This document shows positions 22,174 to 34,959 of a DNA stretch of 64,000 bases, in pieces. The first letter of the stretch is position 1; the number at the start of each line of letters is the position of its first letter. Position numbers and translations under genes: made by a program. The notes below the pieces were generated by a model, which ran no database searches, had not been told where the DNA came from, and worked only from the letters and a program-made list of their open reading frames with translations. The stretch spans positions 1,592,843 through 1,656,842 of the forward strand of contig CAJHNH020006890.1 of NCBI GenBank assembly GCA_905116865.2. The letters run 5' to 3'. The DNA comes from Candidula unifasciata (lineage: Eukaryota; Mollusca; Gastropoda; Stylommatophora; Geomitridae).

Positions 22174-23240
22174 TGCGAATTTAAATAACTAGGACCTCAA
22201 ATTACACACTTGATTGTTCGGTGTATTTCGCTGCATCTGATAAACAAAAGAATCACTGTGCCAGTCTAAGACTTCCGTGGTGCTGTACCGTGTAACCATC
22301 CACTATACAATGTGTGTATTTTAGTTGCTAGGGCTTAATTCATTATTATATGTGGATGTATAAATGCTGTAGCAAGCATTCCACGAGATATAGAGAACTA
22401 TCTACATCCGTTTCAGCTCGCTGTTGACACATCCTACAGTCTTCACAAGTGATTTCCTTTGCTGACAGTCTGCTGCTCCTCTGCCTATGGTCTCCCATGT
22501 CATTTTATATTCCTTCATTCAAGCGTGCCGTCATAAAGTTAACATAGAAAAAAAAAGAGAGGGGGGGGGGGTGACGCTCAATCCCACCACTCCACCCCTC
22601 CTTACAAATTGTCGGTCAGTTCCACGATAAACTTCCCATCGACTACCCATATACACATTAGATCACTTCTGATTGGGCGACCTTCAGTCACCCGACCTTC
22701 GCACACTGCTAGGGAGAGTTCGGCAATGCCTGTGATATCGCATGTTGAATATTTAAGCAAGCTAGCGCTTTTAACACTACAAAAACATTTAGAAACCGGG
22801 TCTAACACACATACCCCACCCTCCCCCAGAAAGTGATGCAACCTATGTCACAGGCATTTTCTTTATCGAAAGAAAAGCGTAGATGCAAGACAAGCCAGAA
22901 AGGAAGCATCATAGCGTTAACCTGTAACTACCGAACAGCATACGAGTCTAAAACAAGTATGAATGGAATGTGGCCTAGTTTGTTTTGGGAGATTATCGTG
23001 GAACTCACCAAATTGTCTCGTTACAATAGGAAAGGGGGGGGGGGGGAAGGGAGTTCGAAGTTTTCAAGCCACTCCTAGCCCCCAAGATTTTTTCTTTTAG
23101 AAAATAACGAGCAAGGGGGCCTAGCCCCACCTTCAACACCAACTAGGCAAAACTGGTTCTGGAACGCCCCCTCCCCCCACCCCGAAAAAAATATATATGT
23201 ATATACACACACACGCACTTAGATAAGACAGACAGACAGT
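22174..23240. other. No gene recognised; several G-runs
   Basis: G10 near 22561 and G13 near 23035 are noted; ORFs at 22602-23078 show no similarity. Confidence 0.5.
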
Positions 23241-23244
23241 TAGG

Positions 23245-24295
<1,051 letters not shown>

Positions 24296-24598
24296 TAACA
24301 CGCAAACTTGCCTAGTCAACAGCCGAAATATGATGGGGTTGGCTTTCAACGCCCCGTGAGGTATTTACAACTGTCCCCAAAACGAATTTCCCGTAGTTAA
24401 CGTTTAGTCCGTCAACTGTTATTTTAACTTATTGATTCATAAGTACAGTGGTGCCTGAGGATACTGACCCAATTAGTTCCTGATCCTTGCTGGCATACCA
24501 AACAAATTTTCCCATATGAAATAAAGAGAGAATGATTAATCTGTGTCTATTGAATAAAGTCTTATTGTTATTTTACATTGAAAAAAAAAAAAAAAATA

Positions 24599-24740
24599 TC
24601 CCCTTTCATGCCTTTGAGCGCATCAGGCATTTGGGAAGAGAACCCATTTTTGTACAGACAAATCGGCACTAGGTGGGTAATATGGTCAGCATTACATCGA
24701 CCGTCTTTACTTCCTCATGACATACCTCCTGGCACCCTGT
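24599..24740 (-). mobile_element. SINE body fragment (GTCGACCCAGCC family)
   Basis: In reverse orientation it matches the body of the 34684-34958 copy: CTTTCATGCC, TGGGAAGAG..CCCAT, TACAGAC.AATC.GCAC and GGTGGGTAATATGGTCAGCA. No tRNA head. Confidence 0.65.
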
Positions 24741-25480
24741 CATAGCCCTGTGGGACAGATTATAGACAATACGACGTGTAACTGCATGTTGGTGTTTGAC
24801 GGACCAAAAAGTGCACCAGCGCTCAGCCAGTTGATTTGATGATACGGGGAAAACCCGAGATGCTTGAACACTGGTGCAACGTATACGTTTGACCCGGAGC
24901 TGAACGGAGAGGGAAGAACGGTTGGAGTGAACGTGCGAGGATGGAGACATTTTAGAGACGTGATTGTATTTTGTTGTTGTTAGGAATTGACAGATAGGTT
25001 GTGTTAACGTTGTCGTCAAATGTGTTGGTTAGCTGTTGTTATTCCTCGTGTGCTGATAGTATGCTAAGACCGTTGTGTTGGGGTTGTACCATGTTTAGGT
25101 AGGTGTTCTTGTCCCTTGTTAGCTGCGCTGTGTGCTGGCGGCGACATTGCCCGCTAAGACTTGAACCACTCACCCTGCGTGTGCCACTGAGTCTCACATG
25201 GCGAAGATCGTAGCCTAGTTAGCGCTGCACTACAGGAGGTGGAATCGTGTCCTCTGGTACATCCATGGGAATGGCTCGGGGTGGATAAGTAAATAAAAAT
25301 GCTGCCACTGCCCGGGAGTTTCGGATAAGGGACTGTCCATAACTGTGGAGGTTGCTTCAGGGTGTATTGCTCTTTGTTCATTAAAGATGATGTGTGTGTT
25401 CCATAGGTGTGTGTTTTGAGTGTGTTCTGGTTTAGTGTGTCTGTCACTGGGACGTACAACGAGCCCTAGTTAGGTAATAT
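24741..25480. other. No gene recognised
   Basis: ORFs at 24669-25019 and 25154-25459 have no similarity and no splice-supported structure. Confidence 0.5.
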
Positions 25481-25497
25481 AGATTCCAGGTCCTTGA

Positions 25498-25640
25498 CCC
25501 ACCCATTTATGCTATGTCGACCTGCGGCACCCATAGCATGATAACAATTTACGCAACCAGCAGTGGGTTTCGATCGCGGTACGTTGGAATTACCAGTCAG
25601 ACTCGCAACACCTAAGCCACTGACGTCGCATTACACACTG
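25498..25640 (-). mobile_element. SINE tRNA-like head (GTCGACCCAGCC family)
   Basis: On the minus strand A box TGGCTTAGGTG and B box GATCGAAACCC lie about 35 nt apart, followed by CTGC.GG and GGTCGAC. The same head is at 34870-34958. A true tRNA is unlikely: no acceptor pairing and it continues into the SINE body. Confidence 0.65.
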
Positions 25641-26109
25641 ATGGGATTACAATAATTTGTTTACTAATACTTAAATATGCAGATTCAAAAGCAATGAGAG
25701 GAGATAAATAAGCAATTAACCTTGCATTACTTTACTTACAAGAGTCGAGTACTTACTAGGATGGTACTGAGAATGGAAAACCATTTGATTTGCTGGCTTT
25801 GTAATTTTAATTGGTTCTCTGTTGACATTTTCTCTTACCACCTCCTTCCTGATTTTATATCTTCTGGTCACTCCTTCTCAAAAAATCTTATTTCCCTGGT
25901 CACTAATTTGTGAGACAGTGGGGATCACATGTTAAAGTAACATATGGAAAGCATGGGTTATTATGATGGTTACACAAGGAACATGGTGTTTATAGAAGTT
26001 TGTCCTGTCAAGGTTAATCAATAAAAGCACGAGGAGTTAATTTGGACTGAAATAGTTAAGAATTTGTGGAGGTCAAAAGAAATGAAAGTTAATCATCAAT
26101 ATCATTTTT

Positions 26110-26637
26110 AAAAAAAGCTGTACTGCAGTGGGTTCCAGGTCACTGTGGCTTGGAAGGCAATGAAATAGCGGACAGATTGGTCATAAGCGGCAGTGACATG
26201 GTACAACCAAATAGTGACTTAACCCACCAAGAGACGAAAACATTAATACAATCTAGTATCCAAGAAAGGTGGCTAGATACACACACCATATTTTCTCTCC
26301 AAGACTCGCTTCATCGCCTCTCTAGAGAGGGATAGTGTATTATATTCAGACTAAGGACTGGGCACAACAGATTTTGTCAACATATGTTCAAATTTTTCGG
26401 TGTAGGAAATACGGAGACGTGTCCCTGCAGAGTGGCACCCGAAAATGCTGAGCATGTGCTCCAACACTGTCAACTGTATGCTGACAACAGAGACACAATC
26501 TGGCCTGTTCCAACCACACTGAAGACAAAACTGTATGGTACACGAGAGGATATGGATTGCACGATAGCTTTAATAAAGGCTACCGGCCTCCTGATATAAG
26601 GTTTCTGACAGAAGGACCGAAGAAGAATAAGAAGATT
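26110..26637 (+). mobile_element. Jockey-like LINE 3' end inserted in the RTE copy
   Basis: LQWVPGHCGLEGNEIADRLV (RNase H C-terminal motif with the His/Asp region), DLTHQETKTLIQSSIQERWLD, then CPCRVAPENAEHVLQHCQLYA (Cys-His knuckle) and DTIWPVPTTLKTKLYG, ending in a G/A-rich tail. It is 5'-truncated at the RNase H domain and is the least damaged of the three copies of this segment. Confidence 0.9.
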
Positions 26638-26649
26638 AAAAAAAAAATT

Positions 26650-26838
26650 AAGTTAAGGATCCTCTTCCACGCCGTTAGGCGTATAGGGCATATAGGGCTA
26701 GACTTATATTTTTATAGACCAATCGGCACAAGATGTGTGATGTGGTCTTTACTTTCTCGGGACTGCACCTGGTACCCATTCAAGGCTGGGTCGACCTGGG
26801 AGCCAAGGTCATTTTTGAAAAAAAGTCCGGCTCTGCTT
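26650..26838 (-). mobile_element. SINE body copy adjoining the Jockey-like 3' end
   Basis: In reverse orientation carries CATATAGGGCTAGAC, TATAGACCAATCGGCAC, GGTACCCATTCAAGGCTGGG and TCGACC. It has no clear B box. It ends at the right-hand AAAGTTAAT duplication. Confidence 0.75.
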
Positions 26839-27459
26839 AAAGTTAATACTCAACTTAAAATGTTTAATTCTAATGTGAAATCATTAGTGTTGTATGGAGA
26901 GGAAATACGAAGATCAACTAAGGCAATTAATAAAAAAAATACAAACATTTATCAACTCGTGCCTGCAAACAATAGAGTGAATTGAATGGTATGATAGAAC
27001 GAAACCAGATAGAATCACTAATGTCGAGTTTTGAGGGAGAACTAAACAGGTTCCAGTGGATCAAGAGGTGAAGAAAAGATGTTGGCACTGGATAGGACAC
27101 AAGATGTCTAAACCTAAGAACAAGAATGTCTTTGCACTGAAACACACAGAGGCATAGAAAAAAAAGGAAGACAAAAAAAAAAAAACACGGAGAAGGGAGC
27201 TAGAGAGTGAAGTTAAAAAGACGGAGAGGACACGGGAAGAGCTGCATGCGATAGCAAAGGATAGAAAGACCTGGCATGAGGTGGTTGAGGGCTATGATCC
27301 ATAGGAGGTTAGAAAAGCAGAAGAAGACAGAAAGAAGAGTTAAAGTTCATGTTGCACTCAAGTCGAAACGGAAAGCAAAGAATGGTAACATTGTACTTCA
27401 GTGTATGTCATTGAAAAGTGACCAATGACCTCTGTTGAATTCAAATAATAATCATCAAG

Positions 27460-28320
27460 TCTTCACGTTTCATCAAAGATACGAAATATGGAACTAGTAA
27501 CGTTTTTCACACCAAACAAACACTTGCTGACTTTCACACACGCTAGTCTATGTTACAGCGGTGTCACGTTGTGCTGACTTCAATGTTTTGAGCTTTCTAT
27601 ATTGTGTGTTGTGTGAGCGGCCAGCTACACATTGTGTTTTGCTTGTTATGAGCGGCCGGCGACATTGCGTATATTATAGCCTTCTCAGACTTCAAGTATG
27701 ACATGAATTTACTTCAGCTGTCAGCACTCGGCCACACTCTCTTGTGGAAGGTTGGCTGAGCTATCCAGTAGGGGGATTGGGGGTTAGATCCGTTCTAAAT
27801 GTTCTGGCCTCGTTACAAGCGGTCACATCGTGTAATGTAGAACACGTGACATCACTGGTGATACCATCGAAGATAACATAATGTGACACCCCTGCAACAT
27901 AGACTAGCATTGTAAAAGGTGACCAAGTATGAATGGAAAAGCAACCAATGTTTGTTTGGGGCGGAAAACATTACAAGTACCTGAAATAATTTATAGCTGG
28001 CGGAGCATGATCAATTTGTACATGTAAGCGCTAGCAGGTACCGATTACACTGGAGTGGGTAAAACATGACAATTTCTTCAACAATTTTCTGTTGTTAGAA
28101 TGTGTGCTCAGCTAGCATCGGAGTAATGGTAACTGGTAGCTTTCATATGTTACAGTTTCTTGGTGAGCGGCACAAGCATGCCAGCGAGTGTTCCTTTCGC
28201 TATGTTAATACTCTTAACAATCACTAGATGCTCCGCGAGATGAAAACCAAGTGGCGTATTTGTAATATGTAGTAAACAAACAATAATAGTAAAACAATGT
28301 CTTTTTCTTTTGCAATGGAC
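27460..28320. other. No gene recognised
   Basis: No protein similarity. The sequence contains GCGGCC(A/G)GC twice and CACGT words only. Confidence 0.5.
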
Positions 28321-28344
28321 AGTGTCAGTGGTGGTTACAGATGT

Positions 28345-28780
28345 TAAATGCACGCCTCGCAACTGAAGAGCTGCCGGAGTGACAAGAGATACAATTAAAT
28401 TTAAAGAGATCAGAAGAAGACAAGGACTAAAATCAGTCATATAGTTCATTAAAAAGTAACATATGATTTTGAAATCCGACAAGTTTGCTTTGGTACAAAA
28501 TGCTACAGAGAAATACAGTGAAGAAATACAATGAACACAGAACAAGGGGAAGACTGTGCAAATTATGGAACAAAGGCAATGTATTAGAAAGAGCATAGGT
28601 ATTTAAATCTCTCCTGACATCTTGAACTGGAGGAAAAGAGGATGTAGAAGATGATCACGCCTATGCAGGGCTTGGTGTGTGCTGAATGAGAGAAACAAAT
28701 GTTGTTCATGAAACATTGATAGACGTCAGCCAGCAGAAGAAGAAGAAAAGGAGTTTAGCTAAAAAAAAAAAAAAAAATAA
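28345..28780 (+). mobile_element. LINE ORF2 C-terminal fragment, highly decayed
   Basis: GAAGAGCTGCCGGAGTGACAAG followed by AGATCAGAAGAAGACAAG corresponds to R.A.GV.R.DR.....EIRR.LGLKPVI, the same segment as 49445-49880. It ends with (GAA)n near 28735. Confidence 0.6.
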
Positions 28781-28789
28781 ACAACATGT

Positions 28790-29280
28790 TTCTGTGCCTT
28801 GTGATACCCTGGAATAAGAACTGGAAAGGAAAGGCTATAATGAATGTGAGAGAAAATGAAGATAACTGTCGCTTACGTGTTGCTTACCTGTCTGCCATAC
28901 TGACCAGAAACAATCACAATGTATCACCAAACCTAGCATTCAGTATAAAGACAAAGAAAAGTTCCCACTACTTACACACTGGCATGTAGTACTGCAGCAT
29001 TCAATTCTTGAGGCAGTTATGAAAACCCTACGGGATCATCACTGGAGCTATGATGTTTGTGCTTTGAGTAACACTGTCAGCAGGTGGCTATCCATTCTGT
29101 GGAGAAAGACCGATCTAAATGGGATAAAACCCAGTGCAATGAAGTTGATCCTCCCAACTTGAACCCTTTAAAAAAAACTTATTTTAAAAAGAATTAGACA
29201 AATCCACACCCGATTTTACTTTTGGGTACCGGGTAAGTATTTTAGGCTAGTGACAAAACAGCCATCTTGAAACTACTAGC
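28790..29280. other. No gene recognised
   Basis: One 67-codon ORF (28786-28989) without similarity. Nothing else supported. Confidence 0.45.
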
Positions 29281-29286
29281 ACACTG

Positions 29287-29575
29287 TTACAGATGGTCCC
29301 CATGTGGGTTCTAGGGCCCTATTGTGGGGAAAACAAGAATAGACCCACTGCCTCCCCAACAAGCGTGTCGTAGGAGTCGACTAACTGGGGGCTTCCTTTA
29401 AAGTCAGAGGGCATCTGCCCGAGAGGCAGGGAACAACCAGTTGAACACAAATAAGCCAGTAAAATGGATGTAATTGCAAAATTCAGGCCCTGGCACAAAG
29501 ACAAAGCCAAAATGAGCCAACAATGAGGACCTTTTGCTGAGGCTTACAGTCGGTGAACAAAGAAGAAGAAGATAC
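29287..29575 (+). mobile_element. SINE-like repeat (GAA-tailed family), copy 2
   Basis: Contains CCCTATTGTGGGGAAAAC, TAGACCCACTGCCTCCCC, GCATCTGCCCGAGAGGCAGG and ACAAATAAGCCAGT, and ends in GAAGAAGAAG. Closest to the 48050 copy. Confidence 0.75.
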
Positions 29576-29589
29576 AGATGGCAGACCCT

Positions 29590-30730
29590 GTCACACAAGA
29601 TGATAAGGAACACAACAAGCACACTGTTTCAAGCAAATTTATTTACCAGTACTCAACTTCAAAAGTGCAATCTACCATGACAATGTTCTTCCCTAGCTTA
29701 CCATTACCAATCGGATGTACATCTCAGTAGCAAACAACAAGACATCTAGACTTATGAAAAAGATGAATAAAAGGTTTCAAAATTATCCTTTATAAAAAAG
29801 ATTGTCAACAATAACTACAATTTCTTTGACTGAGCAGATGTGATTCCATATACAGATATTTTATTGTTGAATATCTGAAAGTTTGCGGTCTTTATCAAGA
29901 TCTCTCTATGTATGTATTGTGTGTGTGTATGTATTTATGTGTGTAGACACACACATATATATACATGTGTACACACACACATATATATATGTGTGTACAC
30001 ACACCATCCTCAGAAAATTGGAAAATTGAAGAAAAAAGATATCTCTTCCAACAGCAAGAAAAATGTACACAGAATCCCCACCCCATATTTTGTACATTTA
30101 ACTCCATGACTACCAAGCAACTGCACCTGCTTAGCACTCTCATCTTTCATTTCCCCTGCTCATACAAAGCCTTCTAGTAAGTTCAGCTGAAAATGTTCAA
30201 TAAGTCAATAGAAAAAAAAAACCCGCCCCCATGTCCCTGTAACAGAGCTCAAGAAAAGTGTGATGACAAGACGCCACATTAGCACACCTTAACCTTCAAC
30301 GATGTGCATAAACAAAACATCCATACTAGATTTTTAATGGGTATCACTAGAGGAAAACATTACAGAATTCATTACAGTTGCATTCTTTCTATCAATATTT
30401 AAAGTGAGACATTTTGTCTGCCCTTTTCGATCTATCTATCTATCTTCTTATACCCCACCAGGACATCACACAAGCAATAAACACCAGATGACAGAAAGTG
30501 CCACCATGTGGATGCGGATCACCCGTGGAGAGGTCCCAGAAACCACGTTCAGCCATTAGACCATATTTATGTCTGGGCTGTATTGCGGCCCCTGGCAAGA
30601 GCCAGAGTAGAGCTTCAAATGAAAAATTGCATCTCACAAGGAGATGACTGGATAATAATCTGCCCTTTTTCTCAAGACTCCACCAAATACTGGGTCATCC
30701 TATCTTTGATTGGTTGCTGACTTCTCAATT
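29590..30730. other. No gene recognised; alternating pyrimidine-purine tract
   Basis: 29905-30003 is a palindromic series of TG, CA and TA dinucleotides able to form cruciform or Z-DNA. The rest has no supported features. Confidence 0.5.
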
Positions 30731-30736
30731 GATTCA

Positions 30737-32975
30737 TCATCAAATATCCTATTACTGAATTTCTAGTGTCTTCAAATATCACATTAATGAATTTCTAGTG
30801 TCTTCAAATATCACATTAATGAATTTATCCACACAAAAAAATAAGACCTTCAAATATTACATTAGTGAATGTATCTATTGTCTTCAAATATCCCATTAGT
30901 GAATGTATCTATTGTCTTCAATTATCCCATTAGTGAATGTATCTATTGTCTTCAAATATCCCATTAGTGAATGTATCTATTGTCTTCAAATATCCCATTA
31001 GTGAATGTATCTATTGTCTTCAAATATCCCATTAGTGAATGTATCTATTGTCTTCAAATATCCCATTAGTGAATGTATCTATTGTCTTCAATGATCCCAT
31101 TAGTGAATGTATCTATTGTCTTCAAATATCCCATTAGTGAATGTATCTATTGTCTTCAAATATCCCATTAGTGAATGTATCTATTGTCTTCAATGATCCC
31201 ATTAGTGAATGTATCTATTGTCTTCAAATATCCCATTAGTGAATGTATCTATTGTCTTCAAATATCCCATTAGTGAATGTATCTATTGTCTTCAATGATC
31301 CCATTAGTGAATGTATCTATTGTCTTCAAGTATCCCATTAGTGAATGTATCTATTGTCTTCAAATATCCCATTAGTGAATGTATCTATTGTCTTCAAATA
31401 TCCCATTAGTGAATGCATCTATTGTCTTCAAATATCCCATTAGTGAATGTATCTATTGTCTTCAATGATCCCATTAGTGAATGTATCTATTGTCTTCAAG
31501 TATCCCATTAGTGAATGTATCTATTGTCTTCAATGATCCCATTAGTGAATGTATCTATTGTCTTCAAGTATCCCATTAGTGAATGTATCTATTGTCTTCA
31601 AATATCCCATTAGTGAATGTATCTATTGTCTTCAAATATCCCATTAGTGAATGCATCTATTGTCTTCAAATATCCCATTAGTGAATGTATCTATTGTCTT
31701 CAATGATCCCATTAGTGAATGTATCTATTGTCTTCAATGATCCCATTAGTGAATGTATCTATTGTCTTCAAATATCCCATTAGTGAATGTATCTATTGTC
31801 TTCAATGATCCCATTAGTGAATGTATCTATTGTCTTCAAATATCCCATTAGTGAATGTATCTATTGTCTTCAATGATCCCATTAGTGAATGTATCTATTG
31901 TCTTCAAATATCCCATTAGTGAATGTATCTATTGTCTTCAAATATCCCATTAGTGAATGTATCTATTGTCTTCAATTATCCCATTAGTGAATGTATCTAT
32001 TGTCTTCAAATATCCCATTAGTGAATGTATCTTTTGTCTTCAAATATCCCATTAGTGAATGTATCTATTGTCTTCAAATATCCCATTAGTGAATGTATCT
32101 ATTGTCTTCAATTATCCCATTAGTGAATGTATCTTTTGTCTTCAAATATCCCATTAGTGAATGTATCTATTGTCTTCAAATATCCCATTAGTGAATGTAT
32201 CTATTGTCTTCAAATATCCCATTAGTGAATGTATCTATTGTCTTCAAATATCCCATTAGTGAATGTATCTATTGTCTTCAAATATCCCATTAGTGAATGT
32301 ATCTATTGTCTTCAAATATCCCATTAGTGAATGTATCTATTGTCTTCAAATATCCCATTAGTGAATGTATCTATTGTCTTCAATTATCCCATTAGTGAAT
32401 GTATCTTTTGTCTTCAAATATCCCATTAGTGAATGTATCTATTGTCTTCAAATATCCCATTAGTGAATGTATCTATTGTCTTCAAATATCCCATTAGTGA
32501 ATGTATCTATTGTCTTCAAATATCCCATTAGTGAATGTATCTATTGTCTTCAAATATCCCATTAGTGAATGTATCTATTGTCTTCAATGATCCCATTAGT
32601 GAATGTATCTATTGTCTTCAATGATCCCATTAGTGAATGTATCTATTGTCTTCAATGATCCCATTAGTGAATGTATCTATTGTCTTCAAATATCCCATTA
32701 GTGAATGTATCTATTGTCTTCAATGATCCCATTAGTGAATGTATCTATTGTCTTCAAATATCCCATTAGTGAATGTATCTATTGTCTTCAATGATCCCAT
32801 TAGTGAATGTATCTATTGTCTTCAAATATCCCATTAGTGAATGTATCTATTGTCTTCAAATATCCCATTAGTGAATGTATCTATTGTCTTCAAATATCCC
32901 ATTAGTGAATGTATCTATTGTCTTCAAATATCCCAATAATGAATGCATCTATTGTCTTCAAATATCCTATAACAA
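30737..32975. repeat. 34-bp minisatellite, about 65 units
   Basis: Consensus unit TCTTCAAATATCCCATTAGT + GAATGTATCTATTG. The unit has marked variants at AAATATC (AATGATC, AATTATC, AAGTATC) and at GTATCTA (GCATCTA, GTATCTT). Edge units at 30737-30870 and 32930-32975 are more divergent, as expected of arrays growing from the centre. Confidence 0.97.
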
Positions 32976-33230
32976 ATTATCAACTAACTCCAATCTTCCT
33001 ATAAGATTCAATGGTAATCAGATCTCCTGACATTATAATTACAGATGCTGAGCAGGAAGACAGTCATAAAACAATAAATACAAATAGTAACAGATATGAA
33101 ACAAATGTGAGTGGACGTGGATACATTAATTTTTTTAAAGAAAGACATGAACAATAATCAGATTCATGTGCGGAATCAATAAAACCATAGTTCAGATGAG
33201 ACATCACAGAATTCTGAAGAACCACATAAA
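32976..33230. other. No gene recognised
   Basis: Nothing supported. Confidence 0.45.
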
Positions 33231-33235
33231 AACTG

Positions 33236-33316
33236 GAAGCTGCAGTAGCACAGCGGATAGATGCTTGCCTGCTGACCCAAAAGCCTTGGGTTTAAATCCT
33301 CACTGGAGAGACCTGG
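33236..33316 (+). mobile_element. tRNA-like SINE head (second head type)
   Basis: A box TAGCACAGCGG (33246) and B-box-like GGTTTAAATCC (33289), then CACTGGAGAG. It abuts a Jockey-like 3' end at 33317 without a SINE body between. Confidence 0.65.
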
Positions 33317-33560
33317 ATAACATATGTTCAGACTGCTGGGTGTAGGAAACATGGAGACCTGTCCCTGCAGAGTGGCACCGAAAATGCTGAGCATGTGCTC
33401 CAACACTGTCAACTGTATGCTGACAACAGAGACACAATCTGGCCTGTTCCTATCTCAATGAAGACAAAACTATGGTACACAAGAAGATATGGACTGAACG
33501 ATAGCTTTCAGAAAGGCTTCCGGCCTCCTGGTTTCAGTTTTCTGACAGAAGAATCGTAAT
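33317..33560 (+). mobile_element. Jockey-like LINE 3' end (zinc knuckle) joined to a tRNA-like head
   Basis: The reading parallels 26380-26600: TGTCCCTGCAGAGTGGCACC, GCTGAGCATGTGCTCCAACA, then GFRPPGFSFLTEES. It starts at the equivalent of CATATGTTCA in the 26384 copy. It is followed by a SINE body. Confidence 0.85.
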
Positions 33561-33574
33561 AGAGGTCTGGAGCA

Positions 33575-33780
33575 GATGTTATAACTGATTTTGGCTTTTA
33601 GGTCAACCCAGCCTAAAACAAGTACGAAGAAATTTCCTGGGAAGTAAAGAGCAGCCAGTATGATGTTGACCACGAATTGATGGGTAACATCATGTTCTGA
33701 TGGGTCTACAAACATACAGGTTTAGCACCAAATGCCCCATTGGCACAGAGGACGGCAAGTGTTGCGGAAGTATGCTTGAT
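33575..33780 (+). mobile_element. SINE body fragment (GTCGACCCAGCC family)
   Basis: AGGTCAACCCAGCCTAAAAC, CCTGGGAAGTAAAGAGCAGC, ATGATGTTGACCAC. Forward orientation, decayed. Confidence 0.65.
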
Positions 33781-34244
33781 CACAGTGAGTACCCCGCTAA
33801 ATGTCTCCTTGAGGGAACTAAATCACTCGATATGACTGACAGTGGGAGTCTCATTAGAAAGTCATAAGGATGTAGATGAGAAACACCCACCATGGCATCA
33901 AGAAATATTGTTACCATTAACACACAGAACTGTTAAAAAAAAAAAAAGAAGATATTCTACAGAATTACCTGATAGGAATTTCAGAAACACCATTGTCATA
34001 GAGGATAAAACCACATAAAGATTGCAGTTTTAAAAACTAGTTGGAGATCAAAACTTTGTTTTTTTCTTCAAGCAAACAACCAAATGCCCAATGTACCAAT
34101 TGTATGAGAAGGGTCTTTACCTTCACTCCTAAGGCCCAAAACAACCTCAACCCTACAAATGTAACTTCTCTAATGGATTTGTAATTTTCACCTGCATTGC
34201 ATCAGATAACAAATGTTCTTATTCTTTTTCTTCTGCCCACAAAA
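33780..34244. other. No gene recognised
   Basis: Nothing supported beyond a poly-A run at 33936. Confidence 0.45.
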
Positions 34245-34420
34245 CAAATTCCAGTGGGCACAGATTCAGAAAAACAGATAACATTATAACTAGAATGCTC
34301 TTGCAATGGAACCCACAGAGTCAAAAGAATAAAGGCAGACCAAACATCTGTAAACAAATGAACATGAGAGTGAAGTTAAAAAGATAAGAATGACATTCCT
34401 ATTCTACACTCACTTAGGGT
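34245..34420 (+). mobile_element. RTE-like 3' fragment (left half of a tail-to-tail pair)
   Basis: CAGATAACATTATAACTAGA, GGAACCCACAGAGTCAAAAG and GAGTGAAGTTAAAAAGATA are the plus-strand counterpart of the reverse-oriented copy at 34425-34682. They correspond to ITR.AL.WNPQ..RKRGRP in family alignments. Confidence 0.65.
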
Positions 34421-34424
34421 CCCC

Positions 34425-34682
34425 TAAAGTGGAGTACAGACCCTCAGACACAACTCATGCTATCCTTGCTACTGCATGCAGATCTTCCCCCTTTCCAATG
34501 TCATTCCTATCTTTTTTAACTTCACTCTTTTATGTGTGTTTTGCTCTACCTTTATTTCTTTGACTCTTTGGGTTCCACTGCAAGGACATTCTAGTTAAAA
34601 TGTTATCTGTTTACCTGAATCTAGAATTTGTTTAATTCTCTCCAAAAGCTCTACAAGAGTGATTCTATAGTAAAAAGTTAAG
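34425..34682 (-). mobile_element. RTE-like 3' fragment (right half of a tail-to-tail pair)
   Basis: On the minus strand: AGAATCACTCTTGTAGAGCT, CAGATAACATTTTAACTAGA, GAGTGAAGTTAAAAAAGATA, GATCTGCATGCAGTAGCAAG. The same order is seen at 27000-27300. Confidence 0.7.
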
Positions 34683-34683
34683 T

Positions 34684-34958
34684 AAAGATCCCTTTACATG
34701 CCCTTAGGCACATCGGGCATATAGGAAGAGCACCCATATTTTTACAGACCAATCAGCACTTGGTGGGTAATATGGTCACAGCATTACACCGGCCTTCTTT
34801 ACTTCCCCAGGACAGTCATCCTGGTACCAATTTGAGGCTGGGTCGACCTGCGACGTCCCACACCACGATAAAAATCCACCCAGCCCGCAGTGGGTTTTGA
34901 TCGCGGTACGTTTGATTACGAGTTAGACTCGCAACGCCTTAGCCACAGACGCCGCAGT
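34684..34958 (-). mobile_element. tRNA-derived SINE (GTCGACCCAGCC family), most complete copy
   Basis: Minus strand: A box TGGCTAAGGCG, B box GATCAAAACCC, CACTGCGGGCTGG, TCGACCCAGCC, TGGTACCAGGATGACTGTCC, GGGGAAGTAAAGAAGGCCGG, GACCATATTACCCACC, then TATAGGAAGAGC (reverse) and a 3' end GGGATCTTTACTTAAC. It has head, conserved body and tail in one piece, about 275 bp. Confidence 0.8.
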
Positions 34959-34959
34959 G

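Larger units (their letters stand above)
25990..27335 (+). mobile_element. RTE-like LINE 3' part, interrupted by a Jockey-SINE block
   Basis: The left part reads NLWRSKEMKVN; the right part (26839 on) reads KVNTQLKMFNSNVKSLVLYG, then RWIGH-like and W.EL...AKDR.TW.E remnants of an RTE C-terminus. The two halves are contiguous in family alignments (NIWSSK...NTKIRIFNSNVKSVLLYG). The break at 26094-26847 is flanked by AAAGTTAAT on both sides. Confidence 0.85.

Noticed and set aside
25540..25640. Independent tRNA gene (minus strand); also 33236-33316 and 34870-34958
   Set aside because: A and B boxes are present, but acceptor stems do not pair and the sequence continues into a repeated SINE body.
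30737..32975. CRISPR-like regular array of 34-bp units (also 56-, 48- and 39-bp arrays)
   Set aside because: Units are contiguous with no unique spacers, no cas genes, and the surroundings are animal DNA. They are minisatellites.
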